A stretch of 64,000 nt of DNA from Stappia sp. TSB10P1A (GTDB lineage: Bacteria > Pseudomonadota > Alphaproteobacteria > Rhizobiales > Stappiaceae), in the NCBI RefSeq assembly GCF_900185725.1, contig NZ_FYAU01000020.1:62001-126000 (forward strand). Reading direction: 5' to 3'. Made by a program: the position numbers and the translations under genes. The notes below the pieces were generated by a model. The model had not been told where the DNA came from and searched no databases. It saw only the letters and a program-made list of their open reading frames with translations. Each line of letters begins with the position of its first letter. The first letter of the stretch is position 1. Shown in pieces: positions 29,152-38,127 of the stretch.

Positions 29152-29439
29152 ATGGATCACGTGCAGATTGCGGAAAAGGTCGATGAGGCCGCCGTCTTTG
29201 CCTGGCTCAAGACCTACATCTCCAACGTGCTCGGCATGGACCAGGCATCGATCAAGGGCAGCGACGGGCTCGACTCCCTCGGCCTCGACTCCGCCCTGAC
29301 CACGGCGCTGGCGATGGACCTGGAGACCTGGCTCGGCGTCGAGATCCCGCTCGCGATCCTGTTCGAGGCGGAAACGCTCGACAACATCGCCACCGGCGTC
29401 GCCCGCGAGGCCGAACGCCAGCACGTCACCGCAGGATGA
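29152..29439 (+). CDS. Stand-alone acyl carrier protein
   Basis: Carrier of 95 residues with the phosphopantetheine attachment motif GLDS (Ser47) in LDSLGLDSALTTALAMDLE. It has a longer N-terminal helix than fatty-acid-synthase AcpP. It is preceded by GAGGAGG and stands between the desaturase and the methyltransferase. I infer it carries the acyl chain loaded by the FAAL at 32557 while the tailoring enzymes act. Confidence 0.9.
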   Translation: MDHVQIAEKVDEAAVFAWLKTYISNVLGMDQASIKGSDGLDSLGLDSALTTALAMDLETWLGVEIPLAILFEAETLDNIATGVAREAERQHVTAG

Positions 29440-29449
29440 GGGCCAGGCG

Positions 29450-30337
29450 ATGAAGACCGAACAGCCCGACTACGGCGGCTCGATGTCCGCTGTCCAGTAC
29501 CACTACGATGTCAGCCGCGACTTCTACCGCCTGTGGCTTGATGAATCGCTCACCTATTCCAGCGCCCTGTGGGAGGGCGAGGACGACACGCTCGCCGCCG
29601 CCCAGCAGCGCAAGATCGACCATCACCTGCGCGAGGCACGGGTGGAGAGGGCGGAATCCCTGCTTGATGTCGGTTGCGGCTGGGGTGCGCTGGTGCGCAA
29701 GGCCAGCAGCTATTCCGGCCTCAAGCGGATCGTCGGCCTGACGCTCAGCGAGGACCAGGCGGACAACGTGCGCGGCTTCGGCATCCCGCAGATCGAGGTG
29801 CGGCTGGAGAGCTGGACCCAGCACAAGCCGGACCGGCCCTATGACAGCATCATCTCCGTCGGCGCCTTCGAGCATTTCGCCAAGCCCGAGGACAGCCGCG
29901 AGGTGAAGATCGCGACCTATCGCGACTTCTTCGCCACCTGCGCCGCGTGGCTGGCGCCGGGCGGGCGCATGTCGCTGCAGACCTTCGTCTACGGCACCAT
30001 GCGCAACGAGGAAGCCAGCCAGTTCATCAACGAGGAGATCTTCCCGGCCGCCGACCTGCCGCGGCTGGACGAGATCGCCGCGGCGGCGGACGGGGTGATG
30101 GAGGTGACCTATCTGGTCAACCATCGTCTGCATTATGCCCGCACCTACGATTCCTGGGCGCGCAACCTGCGCCGGCGGCGCGACGAGGCGGTGAAGCTGG
30201 TCGGCGAGACCGTCACCGAGCGCTACGAGCGCTATCTCAAGCAGACCTCCATCGGCTTCTACACCGGCAAGATCGGGCTGCTGCGCATCTCGCTGCGCCC
30301 GACCGACCGGCCCGTGTCCGAACTGTCGAGGATGTGA
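29450..30337 (+). CDS. Cyclopropane-fatty-acid-synthase-family SAM methyltransferase
   Basis: SAM-dependent enzyme of the CFA/mycolic-acid cyclopropane synthase family, 295 residues. The substrate-side motif VQYHYDVSRDFYRLWLDE (about 15-32) and the SAM loop LLDVGCGWGAL (71-81) are clear; SVGAFEHF is the post-I region. It lacks the extra N-terminal domain of E. coli Cfa, so it is closer in size to the mycolic-acid and small-molecule types. In this cluster it may add a methylene or methyl group to the desaturated chain, or methylate another position. Confidence 0.85.
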   Translation: MKTEQPDYGGSMSAVQYHYDVSRDFYRLWLDESLTYSSALWEGEDDTLAAAQQRKIDHHLREARVERAESLLDVGCGWGALVRKASSYSGLKRIVGLTLSEDQADNVRGFGIPQIEVRLESWTQHKPDRPYDSIISVGAFEHFAKPEDSREVKIATYRDFFATCAAWLAPGGRMSLQTFVYGTMRNEEASQFINEEIFPAADLPRLDEIAAAADGVMEVTYLVNHRLHYARTYDSWARNLRRRRDEAVKLVGETVTERYERYLKQTSIGFYTGKIGLLRISLRPTDRPVSELSRM

Positions 30338-30461
30338 GGGGAGCCGGGTCGGCGTCCTTCGCCGGCCCGCATCGGCATCACCACCGGCGGCGCCAGCCGT
30401 GCCGCCGGACGCCCCCGCCTTGTCTCCGTCTTGCCCGTGTCCAGGATCAGGGAACAGCGTC

Positions 30462-31754
30462 ATGACCGTCACCGCCCCAGCAGCAGATCCCCGTGCAGGC
30501 AGCGCCGCTGCCCGCGCGCCGGCCGGCCAGGACATCGTCTTCAACCCGCTCGATCCGGCGTTCCGCGCCGACCCGTATCCTGTCTATGCGCGGCTGCGCC
30601 GCGAGGCGCCGGTGCTGCGCACCAAGGGCACCTTGGTCCTGTCGCGCTATGAGGACGTGCTCGCCGTCATGCGCAGCCGCAAGTTCAGCGTCCGCCTGAT
30701 CCCCGACACGGTGGTCAAGCAGGCTGCCCGGCTGCGGTTCGAGGACTACGGGCAGATGCTGCGCTTCCTGCAGACCTCCATCGTCTTCACCGACAATCCG
30801 GAGCACATGCGACTGCGCCGGCTGGTCAACCAGGCCTATTCCAACGAGGCGATCGCCGCTCTCCTGCCGGTCCTGACAGAGCGGATCGAGCGGCTGCTCG
30901 CCGCCCATGCCGCGCGCGGCGGCTGCGATATCATGGCCGATATCGCCGCGCCGCTGCCGATCGACGTGCTGTGCGACTGGATGGCGGTCGAGGAGGCGGC
31001 CCGCCCCGGCATTGCCGAGAAGGTCCATGCCGTGCGCTACCTGCTCGACCCCGGCATGATGAACCGCGCCGCCTTCCAGAAAGCGGCCAGCAGCATGCGC
31101 GAGCTGACCGGCTATTTCGCCGAGCACGCGGCCCGCATCCGCAAGTCGGGCAAGGACACGATCATCGCCCGCCTGTGCGAGGCGCAGGTCGACGGCGCCG
31201 GCCTCACCGAGGAGGAGATCGCCTTCGCCTGCGTGATGTCCTTCGTCGCCGGCACCGAGACCACCCAGTGCCTCATCGGCAATCTCGTCGATGCCATCCT
31301 CGACCATCGCGAGCAGTTCGAAGCCCTGGGCGAGGACGAGGCCGCGATCCGGGCGGCGATCGAGGAGGTGACGCGCTACGAGACGCCGCTGCAGTTCACC
31401 AAGCGCCTTGCGGTGGAGGACTGCACCGTCGGCGGCATCGACATTGCCGCCGGCGAGCAGATCCTGCTCTGCCTCGGCTCGGCCAATCGCGACGGCGAGG
31501 TGTTCGAGGATGCGGACGCGTTGCGTCTCGACCGCAAGGGCACGGCCCATATCGGCTTCGGCTTCGGCATGCATTCCTGCCTCGGCGGTCTGCTCGCCCG
31601 CGTCCAGGGCGCCGCCTTCCTCAAGCTGCTGATGGCCGGCTATGGCGACCTTGAGCGGGTCGATCCCGAGCGCCGCTGGCAGGCCAACAGCCTGATCCTG
31701 CGTGGCCCTGAGCGCCTCGATATCCGCTTCTCCAGCCAACGGGGGACGGCGTGA
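30462..31754 (+). CDS. Cytochrome P450
   Basis: Soluble bacterial P450 of 430 residues. It shows the I-helix oxygen-activating motif AGTETT, the K-helix ExxR in EEVTRYE and the haem loop FGFGMHSCLGG with Cys373 as the thiolate ligand. The start at 30462 follows AGGGAA; the first 25 residues are low-complexity. No ferredoxin partner is encoded nearby. Its position inside the cluster suggests hydroxylation or further oxidation of the carrier-bound or finished lipid. Confidence 0.93.
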   Translation: MTVTAPAADPRAGSAAARAPAGQDIVFNPLDPAFRADPYPVYARLRREAPVLRTKGTLVLSRYEDVLAVMRSRKFSVRLIPDTVVKQAARLRFEDYGQMLRFLQTSIVFTDNPEHMRLRRLVNQAYSNEAIAALLPVLTERIERLLAAHAARGGCDIMADIAAPLPIDVLCDWMAVEEAARPGIAEKVHAVRYLLDPGMMNRAAFQKAASSMRELTGYFAEHAARIRKSGKDTIIARLCEAQVDGAGLTEEEIAFACVMSFVAGTETTQCLIGNLVDAILDHREQFEALGEDEAAIRAAIEEVTRYETPLQFTKRLAVEDCTVGGIDIAAGEQILLCLGSANRDGEVFEDADALRLDRKGTAHIGFGFGMHSCLGGLLARVQGAAFLKLLMAGYGDLERVDPERRWQANSLILRGPERLDIRFSSQRGTA

Positions 31755-32581
31755 GCGCGCAGGCGGAGATCTTTGCCAGCGACCGGGCACGTGCCGCTGT
31801 CGACCTTTACGTCTTCCACCATGCCGGTGGCAGCCGCCACTCCTTCGCCGCCTGGCAGTCGAAGTTTCCCGCCGAGGTCGCCCTGCACCGGGTGCAGCTT
31901 CCCGGCCGCACGGCGGAAACCTGCGACGTCCTGCCGAAATGGGCCGGCGCGCTCGTTCCCGGCCTCGTCCGCAATTTCCTGCGATCGCGCGCCGGATCGC
32001 GGCGGCCTTTCGTCTTCTACGGTCACAGCTTGGGTGCGCTGATCGCCTTCGAACTGACCCGCTTCCTGCGGCTGATCGGTGAGGAGATGCCGGCCGGTCT
32101 CGTCGTCGCCAGCCGCCGCGCGCCCCATTGCGAGCTGAGCCATGGCGAGCTCTTCAGCCTGCCCGACGACGACCTCGTCGCCGCTCTGCATCGCCTCGGC
32201 GGCGTGCCGGCACATATGCGCGGCAAGGAGGACTGGCTGCGCCAGGTGCTGCCGGTGATCCGCGCCGACCTGCGGCTCTCCGACATCTACCGCTATGCCG
32301 GCCAGCCGCCGCTCGATTGTCCGATGCTGGCGGTGAAGGGCGTCGACGACCCGATCATGTCGCTGCGCGAACTCATCGAGTGGTCGGCCCACACCACCGG
32401 CAATTTCACCTGCGGCGAGTTGCCCGGGGCGCATTTCTTCGATGCCGACGGGACGCGCCGCCTCGAGGCGCTCCTCGTCAGGACCCTGGCCCGCTGGGCC
32501 GAGTTCGACCCCACCGGCATGCCCGCCCGTCCCATCACCGTTCCGGAGGTAAGACCATGCTCGACAAGAGCCGGGATCTGA
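31751..32581 (+). CDS. Type II thioesterase (GrsT/TycF-like alpha/beta hydrolase)
   Basis: External thioesterase of the kind that clears misloaded carrier proteins or releases products in NRPS/PKS pathways. It is 276 residues long, with FHHAGGS near the start, the nucleophile elbow GHSLGA (Ser93) and a late GAHFF histidine. The GTG start overlaps the P450 stop, and its 3' end overlaps the FAAL start by 25 nt, so the three are tightly coupled. Confidence 0.9.
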   Translation: MSAQAEIFASDRARAAVDLYVFHHAGGSRHSFAAWQSKFPAEVALHRVQLPGRTAETCDVLPKWAGALVPGLVRNFLRSRAGSRRPFVFYGHSLGALIAFELTRFLRLIGEEMPAGLVVASRRAPHCELSHGELFSLPDDDLVAALHRLGGVPAHMRGKEDWLRQVLPVIRADLRLSDIYRYAGQPPLDCPMLAVKGVDDPIMSLRELIEWSAHTTGNFTCGELPGAHFFDADGTRRLEALLVRTLARWAEFDPTGMPARPITVPEVRPCSTRAGI

Positions 32582-34356
32582 GCAGCATCAGCGTTCCCAC
32601 CCTGTGGGGCCTTCTCGATGCCTATGCGGCCGCGCGGCCCGATGACCGGGCCTTCCTCTATCTCGGGCCGGAGAATGTCGAACAGGAGGCGCTCACCTAC
32701 GCCGAACTGCACCGGCTGGCGCGCATCTACGGCCAGCGGCTGCGGCAGCACACCCGCCCCGGCGACCGGGCGATCCTGATGTTCCCGACCGGCCTTGCCT
32801 TCGTCGTCGCCTTCTTCGCCTGCCATTTCGCCGGCGTGGTGCCGGTGCCGATGGTGCCGCTGAAGGGCGCGCGCCTGCGCAACACCGTGCATGCCATCGC
32901 CGAGAACGCGGCCGCCGCCGTGGTGTTCAGCAATCTCGACCAGGCCGCGCTGGTCCATGCCCAGCTCAGCCCGCTGCCGAGCTATCGCGGTGCCGCCTTC
33001 ATCGCCATCGATCTCGACGAGACAGGCGCAGCGCCGACGGCCGACCCGCATGAGGCGCTGCCGCACGAGCTCGCCTTCATCCAGTACACGTCCGGCTCCA
33101 CCTCGGTGCCGCGCGGCGTCATGGTCAGCCACGCCAATCTTGCCGCCAATCTGGAGATGATGGCCGAGGCCTTCGGCAATGACGACAGCCCGACCTATGT
33201 CGGCTGGGCGCCGCTCTATCACGACATGGGGCTGATCGCGAACGTGCTGGAGCCGTTCTATCTCGGCACGTTCTGCATCCTGATGTCGCCCAATCTCTTC
33301 GCCCACCGGCCCTGGCTGTGGCCGAAGGCGATCAGCGACTATCGCGCGGTGGTCAGCGGCGGACCGAACTACGCCTATGACCTGTGTATCGAGCGCCGCG
33401 ACCTGATCCTCGATGCCGGGCTCGACCTGTCGTCCTGGAAGCTCGCCTTCAACAGCGCCGAGCCGGTGCGCGCCGGTACGCTTCAGCGTTTCAGCGAGGC
33501 CTTTGCCGGCATCGGCTTCCGCCCGCAGACCTTCTATCCCTGCTTCGGCATGGCGGAGGCGACGCTGCTGATCACCGGCGGCAGCCGGTCCGAGGTGCCG
33601 ATCCTGCGCCCGGTCAGCCGCGCCGGCCTTGCGCGGGGCTCGGCCCTCGCGCCGATCGATGAGAAGGACGAGACGCAGGCGATCGGCTGCGGCCGGGCGC
33701 TGCGCGACGAGACGCTGCGCATCGTCGACCCGGAGACTTTCGCCGCCATGCCCGATGGCGAGATCGGCGAGATCTGGGTTGCCGGCCCGCATGTGCCGCT
33801 CGGCTATTTCGACAATGAGGAGGTCTCGCAGCGCACCTTCCATGCCCGTATCGCCGGCGAGGAAGACGGCGAGCGCTACCTGCGCACCGGCGATCTCGGC
33901 TTCGTGCTCGACGGCGAGCTCTATGTGACGGGCCGCCACAAGGACCTGATCATCGTCCGCGGCCACAACGTCTATCCGCAGGACATCGAATATGTGGCGG
34001 AGCGCGCCTGGCCGGGGCTCAAGACCAATTCCGGCGCCGCCTTCGCGATCGAGGACCCCGACAGCGGCATCCAGACGCTGGTGCTCGCCCAGGAAGTGCG
34101 GATGGGCAATCGCCAGTCGATCGACATCGACGCGGCGACGCGGGCGATCCGCCAGGAGATCCTGCGCGAGGCCGACGTGACCTTCCACAAGATCGTCCTG
34201 CTGGAGCCGGGCTCCATCCCCAAGACGTCGAGCGGCAAGATCCGCCGGGCCGAAACCCGCAAGCGCTATCTCGACGAGACGCTGGCGATCCTTATGAGGC
34301 GGGCGGCGCCGGCCTCCGACACCGAGCCCGCGAAGGCGGTGAGCGGCGACGACTGA
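32557..34356 (+). CDS. Fatty acyl-AMP ligase (FAAL)
   Basis: Adenylates a free fatty acid and transfers it to a carrier protein rather than CoA. At 599 residues it has the long FAAL layout. The AMP-binding loop is YTSGSTSVPRGV (177-188), followed by WAPLYHDMGLI, YPCFGMAEATL, TGDLGFV, GRHKDLIIVRGHNVYP and the C-terminal SGKIRR lysine motif. A strong site CCGGAGG precedes the ATG. The likely partner is the ACP at 29152; the NRPS T domain is a second possible acceptor. Confidence 0.93.
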   Translation: MLDKSRDLSSISVPTLWGLLDAYAAARPDDRAFLYLGPENVEQEALTYAELHRLARIYGQRLRQHTRPGDRAILMFPTGLAFVVAFFACHFAGVVPVPMVPLKGARLRNTVHAIAENAAAAVVFSNLDQAALVHAQLSPLPSYRGAAFIAIDLDETGAAPTADPHEALPHELAFIQYTSGSTSVPRGVMVSHANLAANLEMMAEAFGNDDSPTYVGWAPLYHDMGLIANVLEPFYLGTFCILMSPNLFAHRPWLWPKAISDYRAVVSGGPNYAYDLCIERRDLILDAGLDLSSWKLAFNSAEPVRAGTLQRFSEAFAGIGFRPQTFYPCFGMAEATLLITGGSRSEVPILRPVSRAGLARGSALAPIDEKDETQAIGCGRALRDETLRIVDPETFAAMPDGEIGEIWVAGPHVPLGYFDNEEVSQRTFHARIAGEEDGERYLRTGDLGFVLDGELYVTGRHKDLIIVRGHNVYPQDIEYVAERAWPGLKTNSGAAFAIEDPDSGIQTLVLAQEVRMGNRQSIDIDAATRAIRQEILREADVTFHKIVLLEPGSIPKTSSGKIRRAETRKRYLDETLAILMRRAAPASDTEPAKAVSGDD

Positions 34357-34438
34357 GGGAACTGACGATGAGGCGAAGGAGGGGGAGGGGCCGCCCGCGG
34401 CGCCCGACCTTCGCACCCAGGCGAGGTGAGACGGGACC

Positions 34439-34864
34439 ATGTCGGAGGACAAGCAGCCGGTGATGTCGCGCGAGGAGATCGCGGCGGTGATCGGCAAGAC
34501 GCCGTTTGCGATCTGGGTCGGGGCGAGCCTCGACACCTATCGCCACGGCGAGGTCGAGATCAGCATCCCGATGCGCCGCGAACTGACCCAGCATCACGGC
34601 TTCGGCCACGGCGCGATCATCGGGTTCCTGGCCGACAGCGCCTGCGCCTGGGCGGCCGCCTCCGTCGCCGGCGATGTCGTCACCTCCGAATACAAGCTGA
34701 ACATGTTCGCGCCCGCCGTCGGCCAGACCCTCGTCGGCCACGGCCAGGTGCTCCACTACGGCGGCCGCCATGCCGTCTGCCGCGCCGATGTCTACGCCCT
34801 TGCCGGCTCGCGCAAGAAGCTGGTGGCGACCGCGCTCGCCACGATCTTCCAGGTCAAGCCTTAG
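34439..34864 (+). CDS. PaaI-family hotdog thioesterase
   Basis: Hotdog-fold acyl thioesterase of the PaaI family, 141 residues. The active-site segment HHGFGHGAIIGFLADSA contains the expected small-residue turn and the acidic residue of the family. It is the second, structurally unrelated thioesterase in the cluster. It may hydrolyse a CoA or ACP thioester intermediate. Its TAG stop lies in a partial copy of the palindromic element seen after hypE. Confidence 0.82.
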   Translation: MSEDKQPVMSREEIAAVIGKTPFAIWVGASLDTYRHGEVEISIPMRRELTQHHGFGHGAIIGFLADSACAWAAASVAGDVVTSEYKLNMFAPAVGQTLVGHGQVLHYGGRHAVCRADVYALAGSRKKLVATALATIFQVKP

Positions 34865-34879
34865 AGCGAGTTTCCGATC
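34862..34879 (+). repeat. Partial copy of the hypE-end palindromic element
   Basis: TAGAGCG-AG-TTTCCGATC matches TAGAGCG-C-TTTCCGATC of the element at 27057-27073 with one small indel, then diverges. In both places the repeat supplies the TAG stop of the upstream gene. It is too short to exclude chance. Confidence 0.35.
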
Positions 34880-34902
34880 CACCCCAACCAGGAGTTCGCG
34901 CC

Positions 34903-35928
34903 ATGCAGCATGTTGAAAGCACTCTCGGTCCCGACATTCCGATCGTGGTCTGGTCGCCCGCGGACGGTGCCCCGGTCGGCCTTGCGGAGCTGACGGCCTA
35001 TCTGGCCGATGCCAAGGACCGGATCTCCGCGCAGCTCGACGAGAACGGCGGCGTCCTGCTGCGCGGGTTCGATTGCGTCCACACCTCCGGCGACTATCAG
35101 AAGGTGCTCGACGTGGTCGCGCCCGACCTGATGGACTATGTCGGCGGCACCTCGCCGCGCAAGGTCGTCAACGGCCGCATCATGACCGCGACCGAGATCC
35201 CCGGCTCCTACTCGATCCCGCTGCACCAGGAGATGTCCTACACCGACAATTCGCCGGACCGGATCTCGTTCTTCTGCGAGCGTCCGCCGCAAGAGGGTGG
35301 CCAGACCACCATCGGCGATATGCGCGCCATCACCCGGGCGATCGACCCGAAGGTCCGCGAGCGCTTCGAGGCCCATGGCGGTGTCCAGCTCTGCCGCAAC
35401 CTGCCGCTGCCCGAGAAGGTCGCCTCCCGGCCGGGCGTGCCCAAGACCTGGCACGAGGTCTTCGCCACCGACCGGCGCGAGGAGGCGGAGAAGGTCGCGG
35501 CGAAGTCCGGCTGGCGCTACGAGTGGCTCGACGACGGATCGATGCAGCTCTGGCAGGAGGTGCGCCCGACGACCCGGCAGCATCCGCGCTCCGGCGACGA
35601 TGTCTGGTTCAACCAGGTCCACATCTTCTCGCCCGTCTCGGCGCTGAAATGGGCCCGGCTCGACGGCCGCACCGAGGCCGCCGACCGGCTGGCGCGGGCG
35701 CTGGAGGAGGCGCCGCAGCTTCTCGACCACATGCGCTATGGCGATGGCAGCGAGATCTCGGCCGAGGACGTGCTGCACATCTATGACGTGCTGCTGGAAA
35801 ACGAGAAGCCGGTGCAGTGGCGGAAGGGCGACGTGCTCGTCCTCGACAACATCCTCGTCGCGCATGGCCGCAAGCGTTTTTCCGGCGACCGCAGCGTGCT
35901 CACCGCCTTGATCCAGCACGCCCACTGA
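34903..35928 (+). CDS. Fe(II)/2-oxoglutarate dioxygenase, TauD/SyrP-like
   Basis: Non-haem iron oxygenase of the TauD/TfdA superfamily, 341 residues, most like the SyrP-type members found in NRPS clusters. The iron triad is HQE (His108, Glu110) and the distal His321 in VAHGRKRFSG, with the arginine for 2-oxoglutarate just after. An acidic residue is kept in the triad, so it should hydroxylate rather than halogenate. A typical SyrP task is hydroxylation of a T-domain-bound amino acid; the real substrate is unknown. Confidence 0.87.
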   Translation: MQHVESTLGPDIPIVVWSPADGAPVGLAELTAYLADAKDRISAQLDENGGVLLRGFDCVHTSGDYQKVLDVVAPDLMDYVGGTSPRKVVNGRIMTATEIPGSYSIPLHQEMSYTDNSPDRISFFCERPPQEGGQTTIGDMRAITRAIDPKVRERFEAHGGVQLCRNLPLPEKVASRPGVPKTWHEVFATDRREEAEKVAAKSGWRYEWLDDGSMQLWQEVRPTTRQHPRSGDDVWFNQVHIFSPVSALKWARLDGRTEAADRLARALEEAPQLLDHMRYGDGSEISAEDVLHIYDVLLENEKPVQWRKGDVLVLDNILVAHGRKRFSGDRSVLTALIQHAH

Positions 35929-35992
35929 AACGAGAGCCTGCGGCCCGGTGGCCTGTCCGCCGGACCCGCCCCCATCCGAACGGGAGACAGCC

Positions 35993-36802
35993 ATGCTGAA
36001 GACGGTTTCCAGCACCAAGTCCGGCGAGGCACAGGACGAGATCGCCGCCGAGGAGCGGCGGCTGCGCGTGCAGCTTGCCGAGTTCTACCATCTCGTCGCC
36101 TATCTCGGCTGGACCGAGATGATCTTCAACCACATCTCGCTGCGCGTGCCCGGCCCCGACCGTCACTACCTCGTCAATCCCTTTGGCCTGCACTACGAGG
36201 AGATCACCCCGGACAACCTCGTCAAGGTCGATGTCGAGGGGAACCTGGTCGAGCCGTCGGACTATCCGGCCAACCGGACGGGCTTTGCCCTGCACGGGGC
36301 GATCCACGAGGCGCGCGACGACATCCACTGCATCGCCCACACGCACACGACGCCGATCTCGGCCATCGCGCTGAAGGAGGGCGGCTTCACCTATGACGAC
36401 TTCTACGGGGCGCAGCTCTTCGGCCGGGTCGGGTATCACGCCTTCGAGGGGGTGACGGTCTTTGCCGACGAGCGCCCGCGCATGGTCGCGAGCCTCGGCG
36501 ACAAGAGCGTCCTGGTGCTGCGCAACCACGGCATCGCGGTCGGCGAACGCGACGTGCCGCGCACCTTCTGGCTGCTCTACAACGCGCAGCGCGCGGCCGA
36601 GATCCAGTGCCAGGCCGGCATGCTGCCCGGCGCCAACACCCCGCTCACCGACGAGGTGCGCCACCGCAGCGCGGCAGCGGCGGAAGAGCTGATCGCAGGC
36701 GATGCCTTCGCCGCCAAGCTCTTCGACGCGATGATGCGCAAGGTGCGGCGCGACCGCGGTCCGCTCTGGGCCAGGGACACCGGCACCGACCGGCTGGAAT
36801 AG
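35993..36802 (+). CDS. Class II aldolase/adducin-family protein
   Basis: Zinc-dependent class II aldolase/adducin fold, 269 residues. The metal motif HTHT occurs in HCIAHTHTTPISA and the later histidine in LRNHGIAVGERD. FNHISLRVPG and PFGLHYEEITP are standard early segments. This family includes aldolases, epimerases and decarboxylating enzymes, and it appears in some natural-product clusters with undefined roles. Co-direction and spacing (64 bp after the dioxygenase) place it in the operon. Confidence 0.85.
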   Translation: MLKTVSSTKSGEAQDEIAAEERRLRVQLAEFYHLVAYLGWTEMIFNHISLRVPGPDRHYLVNPFGLHYEEITPDNLVKVDVEGNLVEPSDYPANRTGFALHGAIHEARDDIHCIAHTHTTPISAIALKEGGFTYDDFYGAQLFGRVGYHAFEGVTVFADERPRMVASLGDKSVLVLRNHGIAVGERDVPRTFWLLYNAQRAAEIQCQAGMLPGANTPLTDEVRHRSAAAAEELIAGDAFAAKLFDAMMRKVRRDRGPLWARDTGTDRLE

Positions 36803-36859
36803 GCGGCGCCCGTGGTCGGCGAGACAGTCCGATCTCGAAATCGCGGAGGATCAGGTCCC

Positions 36860-37804
36860 GTGTCACTGCAACAGAGAAACAATCCCCCAACCCGTCCAGG
36901 GGCCCTGTCCCAGCGGGAGCGGGCGGCAGGGTGGGCGAGTACCCATCGGGTCCATCTCGGCATGCCGCATCTGGCCTTCAGCGGCCTGTCCGAAGCCTGG
37001 TTGCTGAAGGAACTGGGCCATCGCCACTGGATCCAGCTTGCGCGCATGGCCGAGCACGACTTCCCCGACTTCTACGACGAGGCGGGACACACGGTCTATG
37101 CCGCCTTCCGCTCGGTGCGGATCGAGGGCGCGCGCTTCGACCTTGCCAAGGAGAACGACACGCTGGTGATCCGCTCCAGCCTGTTCCGCCTGTCGCGCAC
37201 CCAGGTGCAAAGCGAGCACCGGCTCAGCATTGGCGGGGCGCTGCTCGGCATCGTGCGCATGGTCTCCGTCTTCGTGCATCGCAACGGCCAGACCTCGAAC
37301 CGCTCGGTGGTTCGGGTCGAGATCCAGGGTCTGCCGCCGGTCTCGCAGGCCAGCAAACCGGATCTGTCGGGCGTCGACGGCAACCTGTGGATCTGGGACG
37401 ACGGGGCTGCGGCCACCGCCGATCACCGGCCACAGCTCTTCTTTCCCTGTCCCTCGCAGGATTTCAACGGCGCCGGCTTTCTCTATTTCGCCAATGTGCC
37501 GGCCTTCGTCGACCGGGCGGAATGGAACGTCGATCCGGACTTTGCCCGCAACGCCATCACCCGCTGGCGCAGCGTCGCCTATCACGCCAACATCGACCCC
37601 GGCGAGGCGATCTCCATCGAACTCGTCGACTTCGAGCGCGACGATCTGCTGTGGCGCCATCGCGGCCGTGTCACCCGCGCCACCGACGGCAAGCATATGG
37701 CCGACGTCCTGAGCGTGCGCAGCCGCGTCGAGGTCGCCGGCTCGAGGCGCGCGCCTGCGCATCGGGAGGTCGAGTGCCGCGACCGGTCGGATTGCCCGGG
37801 CTGA
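36860..37804 (+). CDS. LnmK-like double-hotdog biosynthetic protein (Pnap_2097-type, tentative)
   Basis: Unusual 314-residue protein. The segment HRVHLGMPHLAFSGLSEAWLLKELGHRHW (two short blocks) recalls the LnmK and Pnap_2097 family of biosynthetic proteins, which have a double hotdog fold; LnmK is an acyltransferase/decarboxylase. That match is from memory of the motif, so the family is tentative. The GTG at 36860 is chosen for the GGAGGA site upstream; a GTG at 36812 would add 16 residues. The last 25 residues are Arg/Cys-rich. It closes the first block of the cluster. Confidence 0.65.
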   Translation: MSLQQRNNPPTRPGALSQRERAAGWASTHRVHLGMPHLAFSGLSEAWLLKELGHRHWIQLARMAEHDFPDFYDEAGHTVYAAFRSVRIEGARFDLAKENDTLVIRSSLFRLSRTQVQSEHRLSIGGALLGIVRMVSVFVHRNGQTSNRSVVRVEIQGLPPVSQASKPDLSGVDGNLWIWDDGAAATADHRPQLFFPCPSQDFNGAGFLYFANVPAFVDRAEWNVDPDFARNAITRWRSVAYHANIDPGEAISIELVDFERDDLLWRHRGRVTRATDGKHMADVLSVRSRVEVAGSRRAPAHREVECRDRSDCPG

Positions 37805-38127
37805 GCCGACCGCCGGCGGGGCGACCGGACAGGGCATTGGGAGATTGCCGGCGCGGCCCGCGGCCATGCGTATTCGGGTACTCGGCCTCCCGCCATCTTG
37901 CGTCCGGTCAGTCGCGATTTCCCTGCGTGGTTGTCACATTGCAAATTTTACATCGCTACGTTGTCGTGCTACCCCTCTCCTGGTCCCACCGAACCGCGGA
38001 CACTCTGTAAGCTCATGCCGTTTCAAGGCAAATCCGTCCGGATGGCGGAAGCGGGCAGGCCGCTGCGGGCCATATTGCGTTCGTCCCGTTCTGGCTGTGG
38101 GTCGGCCTCGCCCTGTGGGAGATATTG
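37805..38127 (+). other. Gene-free stretch before the NRPS
   Basis: These 323 bp contain no credible gene. A short AT-rich patch around 37930-37955 includes TTGTCA as a possible -35, but I see no good -10 at the right distance. A separate promoter for the NRPS-exporter block is possible but not shown. Confidence 0.4.

Noticed and set aside
34903-35928. SyrB2-type halogenase.
   Set aside because: The iron triad keeps the acidic residue (Glu110), whereas halogenases replace it with a small residue.
38011-38127. In-frame upstream extension of the NRPS coding a hydrophobic stretch (AFVPFWLWVGLALWEI).
   Set aside because: The frame is open back to a stop at 38008 but has no conventional start before TTG 38125/ATG 38128, and the ATG has a good ribosome site. 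It is probably chance.
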